Source: Syngnathus acus (taxonomy: Eukaryota; Chordata; Actinopteri; Syngnathiformes; Syngnathidae). From it: a DNA stretch of 64,000 nucleotides. Made by a program: the position numbers and the translations under genes. Under the pieces are notes generated by a model, which did not search any database, was not told where the DNA came from, and saw nothing but the letters and a program-made list of their open reading frames with translations. The DNA lies in NCBI RefSeq assembly GCF_901709675.1, contig NC_051091.1, forward strand, positions 12,062,967 to 12,126,966, written 5' to 3'. Shown in pieces: positions 61,523 through 64,000 of the stretch (position 1 is its first letter; each line of letters opens with the position of its first letter).

Positions 61523-64000
61523 ATGCTGGCGCTAATAAACCGGCTTTTAGACTGGTTCAAGTCTCTCTTTTGGAAGGAAGAGATGGAGCTGACCCTGGTC
61601 GGCCTTCAGTATTCGGGAAAAACGACGTTCGTCAACGTAATCGCCGTAAGTCGCCACCTGCTAGCTGGGGCTAACTAGCCTAATGCTAATAGCATGAGCG
61701 CTAATGATGGGAGAGCGATGACTAGGAAGAAGTCATCGCTTTAACCTTTGTTTCCGCAGGTCATACATCATGTAATATTACCACGCTGTGGTGCTATCGT
61801 CATTTAAAAAACTGGATTTTAATAATAAAAAAGCTAATCCTTGCTTGCTAGGAGTTGAATGAGTAAGGCTGGCTAGCACAATCGAGCTAGTGTTTGGCTT
61901 TGTATTTATGACGACTGCATCGCTATCCATTTTCATTTGGGAAAACACATTTTTCACTTTATGACATATTAAGTGTGAATGTAACGTAAAATTAATATAA
62001 ATTTTAACCAATAGTAGTGTAGTGTGTTGCTTAATTTTACGAGAGTAAACGGTTTGATTTATCTTTGTTTATTGATTTATTTTTGTTTGCGAATGTGCGT
62101 ATTTTTGAGTGGTCGATTGTAAATATTCAACAAGTCGTAATTTTATGAGGAAAATGTCAATTATTAAGAATTGTTTTTCTATTTTCAAGCTTAGTCTTAT
62201 GCGAATAAAGTAATATCTTTACATCTTTTCAGAATTTTCTTTTAAATATTTAGTCATTGGCATGAGATGATGGAATATTTTTCCATTAAATATTTGGTTG
62301 TATATAGTTGAGCAAAAGAAATTGCAATTAAGTTGTAATTTTTCGAGGAGATAAATGCATTTTTAAAGGAAAACAAGTCTTAATTTAAACAATATTATAT
62401 ATTAGAATATAGTATTAGAATATTTTCAAGATTAGACTTAATTTTACAACCAATATTTCTGCAATATTTTTTACATTTTTTAATAAAGTAGTACATTTAC
62501 AAGACGATTATAAATGACAAGAGTAAAAACAAGATGCAAGATGCACACGTAATGTTATTGTAACTGACACACATCCACTTGCCACTGTTACAACTTCTAT
62601 GATGCCTCAATTGTTTTACTTTTAGTAGTAGTCATTTTAACAGACATGGCCTGCTTTTAATTTGATGTGATGCTGTTGGTTTTAATGTCAATTCAATTAT
62701 TATCCTGATTATAATCCTGCCAAGGGAAAATCCAATTTACACTCTGCTGTATATAAAAAAAAAAAAGACAAGGATGAGCACCTTTTTGTCCAAGTCATCA
62801 TAAGTAGCCTACTCCAACCCTAAAATGGTTGGTCTTATTGGGGTTCTGTTCCACCCTGCAAGGACTTGTGGGATTTCCTCCAGTCATAAGACCGCTGAAT
62901 TCATTTCCACTTATCTGTGTCAGGTGACCACATGTGGTCATGTGCTGTGTGTTTGTATGCGCGCGCACACACTAATGTCGTGGTCATGCAGGCCGAAACA
63001 AACGAATGAGCACTTTCTGTTGACGACACAAGAGTGAGAGTTTAAGTAGTGCTTTCAAATTTAGCAAGTTTAACAATTGCAAGTTTTAAAATTTGCTCCA
63101 ACACATTTTTTTCCCAATGTAATGAGGACAAGCGCCATAGAAAATGAATGTATGATTACGTGATTATTATTTTCAGCCATAGTCAATGACCAATTGATTA
63201 ACTTCACCCATAGTCCGTCAAAGAGCCAAAGTAAAGAGTTTGCCTCTAATGTATCAACGTGTCTCCTTTCAGTCAGGCCATTTCAGCGAAGACATGATTC
63301 CCACAGTTGGCTTCAATATGAGGAAGGTCACAAAAGGAAACGTCACCATCAAGGTGGGTGGTTCCAGCTTCCTGATTTTTTTGTTTTTGAAAATCAATCC
63401 TTGTGTTGATTTTACAAAGAGGAAGGAGTATTGAATGGCAACGCATTTTCTCTGCAGATCTGGGACATCGGAGGGCAACCACGGTTTCGGAGCATGTGGG
63501 AGCGCTACTGTCGGGGTGTCAACGCCATTGTGTAAGTACAGCAGATAGATAGACCAATGTTTTTAGCTAGGCTAATGCTATTTGCAGACAAGGAGGCCAA
63601 TAACCGATATCTGGAGCTGATATTCATTTGTAGGGAAAATGAAAATATTGTTGTCAAAATAAAAAATAAAACTTTTTTTTTTTAATTCTATTAAGTGTGA
63701 TTAAAAAAAAAAAAACCTGCATTTAAAGGGTTTTCTTTAAACCTAGAACTGTGGTGCTCATTTCCAGATACATGGTGGATGCGGCAGACCGAGACAAGGT
63801 GGAAGCGTCTAGGAATGAGCTTCACAATCTATTAGACAAACCTCAGCTGCAAGGGATCCCCGTGAGTATTCCTTTTCACACCGGTTCCTCGTGATCAACT
63901 GTGACAACCTGTTCCACAAAGTGACTGTCTCGGTAGGTTTTGGTGCTGGGGAACAAAAGAGACCTGCCTACTGCTTTAGATGAGAAACAGCTTATTGAGA
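61523..64000 (+). CDS. arl8b: ADP-ribosylation factor-like 8B, lysosomal GTPase (3' end beyond window)
   Basis: Exons: 61523-61645, 63273-63353, 63458-63531, 63768-63861, 63937-64000 (cut by the window edge). All seen junctions are GT..AG and keep frame. Visible: amphipathic N-terminal helix [17 protein letters not shown] without a myristoylation Gly2, P-loop GLQYSGKTT (27-35), switch region [27 protein letters not shown], and guanine motif NKRD. The N-terminus [15 protein letters not shown] fits ARL8B better than ARL8A (MIALFNKLLDWFKALFW). About 145 of an expected 186 residues are present. Known role: it sits on lysosomes and, through SKIP/PLEKHM2 and BORC, links them to kinesin; it also recruits HOPS. 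Whether this is arl8ba or arl8bb cannot be told. Confidence 0.95.
61646..63272 (+). other. arl8b: arl8b intron 1
   Basis: A 1.6-kb AT-rich intron with donor GCC|GTAAGT and acceptor CTTTCAG|TC. No nested gene or recognised repeat was seen apart from poly-A tracts. Confidence 0.8.

Overview
This is nuclear DNA of a ray-finned fish, most likely a percomorph teleost. The coding sequence is split into many short exons with GT..AG introns, and the window carries teleost-style tRNA-derived SINEs, a LINE 3' end, a hAT-type MITE and many microsatellites. There is no sign of prokaryotic organisation. Most open frames in the window are chance frames in introns and intergenic DNA. Only four protein-coding loci are supported, all on the + strand.

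Layout. About 1-14,600 is intergenic DNA with old repeats and one intact SINE flanked by a perfect 11-bp target-site duplication (8734-9100). About 14,680-51,282 (UTR to about 53,205) is semaphorin 3F: a probable noncoding first exon, 17 constitutive coding exons (767 aa) and a likely 90-nt cassette exon. A 19-kb intron follows the signal-peptide exon. 54,502-57,614 is gnat1, rod transducin alpha (8 coding exons, 350 aa), with a probable extra intron in its 3' UTR. 58,556-60,497 is a small TNF-receptor-superfamily gene (5 exons, 208 aa) that I cannot assign to a named member. It is followed by a decayed duplicate of one of its exons. 61,523 to the window end is arl8b, a lysosomal Arf-like GTPase, cut off by the window edge inside its fifth coding exon.

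The sema3f-gnat1 adjacency matches the human 3p21.31 order (SEMA3F-GNAT1). The next genes differ: human has SLC38A3 and GNAI2 there, while this window has a TNFR gene and arl8b. The four genes do not form a pathway: axon guidance, rod phototransduction, TNF-type receptor signalling and lysosome positioning. The block from 49 to 64 kb is gene-dense, with spacers of about 1 kb or less between the last three genes.

The most notable observations are: the sema3f cassette exon in the same place as the human isoform-specific insert; a degenerate TTAGGG-like 'GGGTTTCAAATTAGGG' minisatellite scattered in one orientation only around sema3f and gnat1; a second, unrelated degenerate minisatellite in gnat1 intron 5; and the TNFR gene with its neighbouring pseudo-exon.
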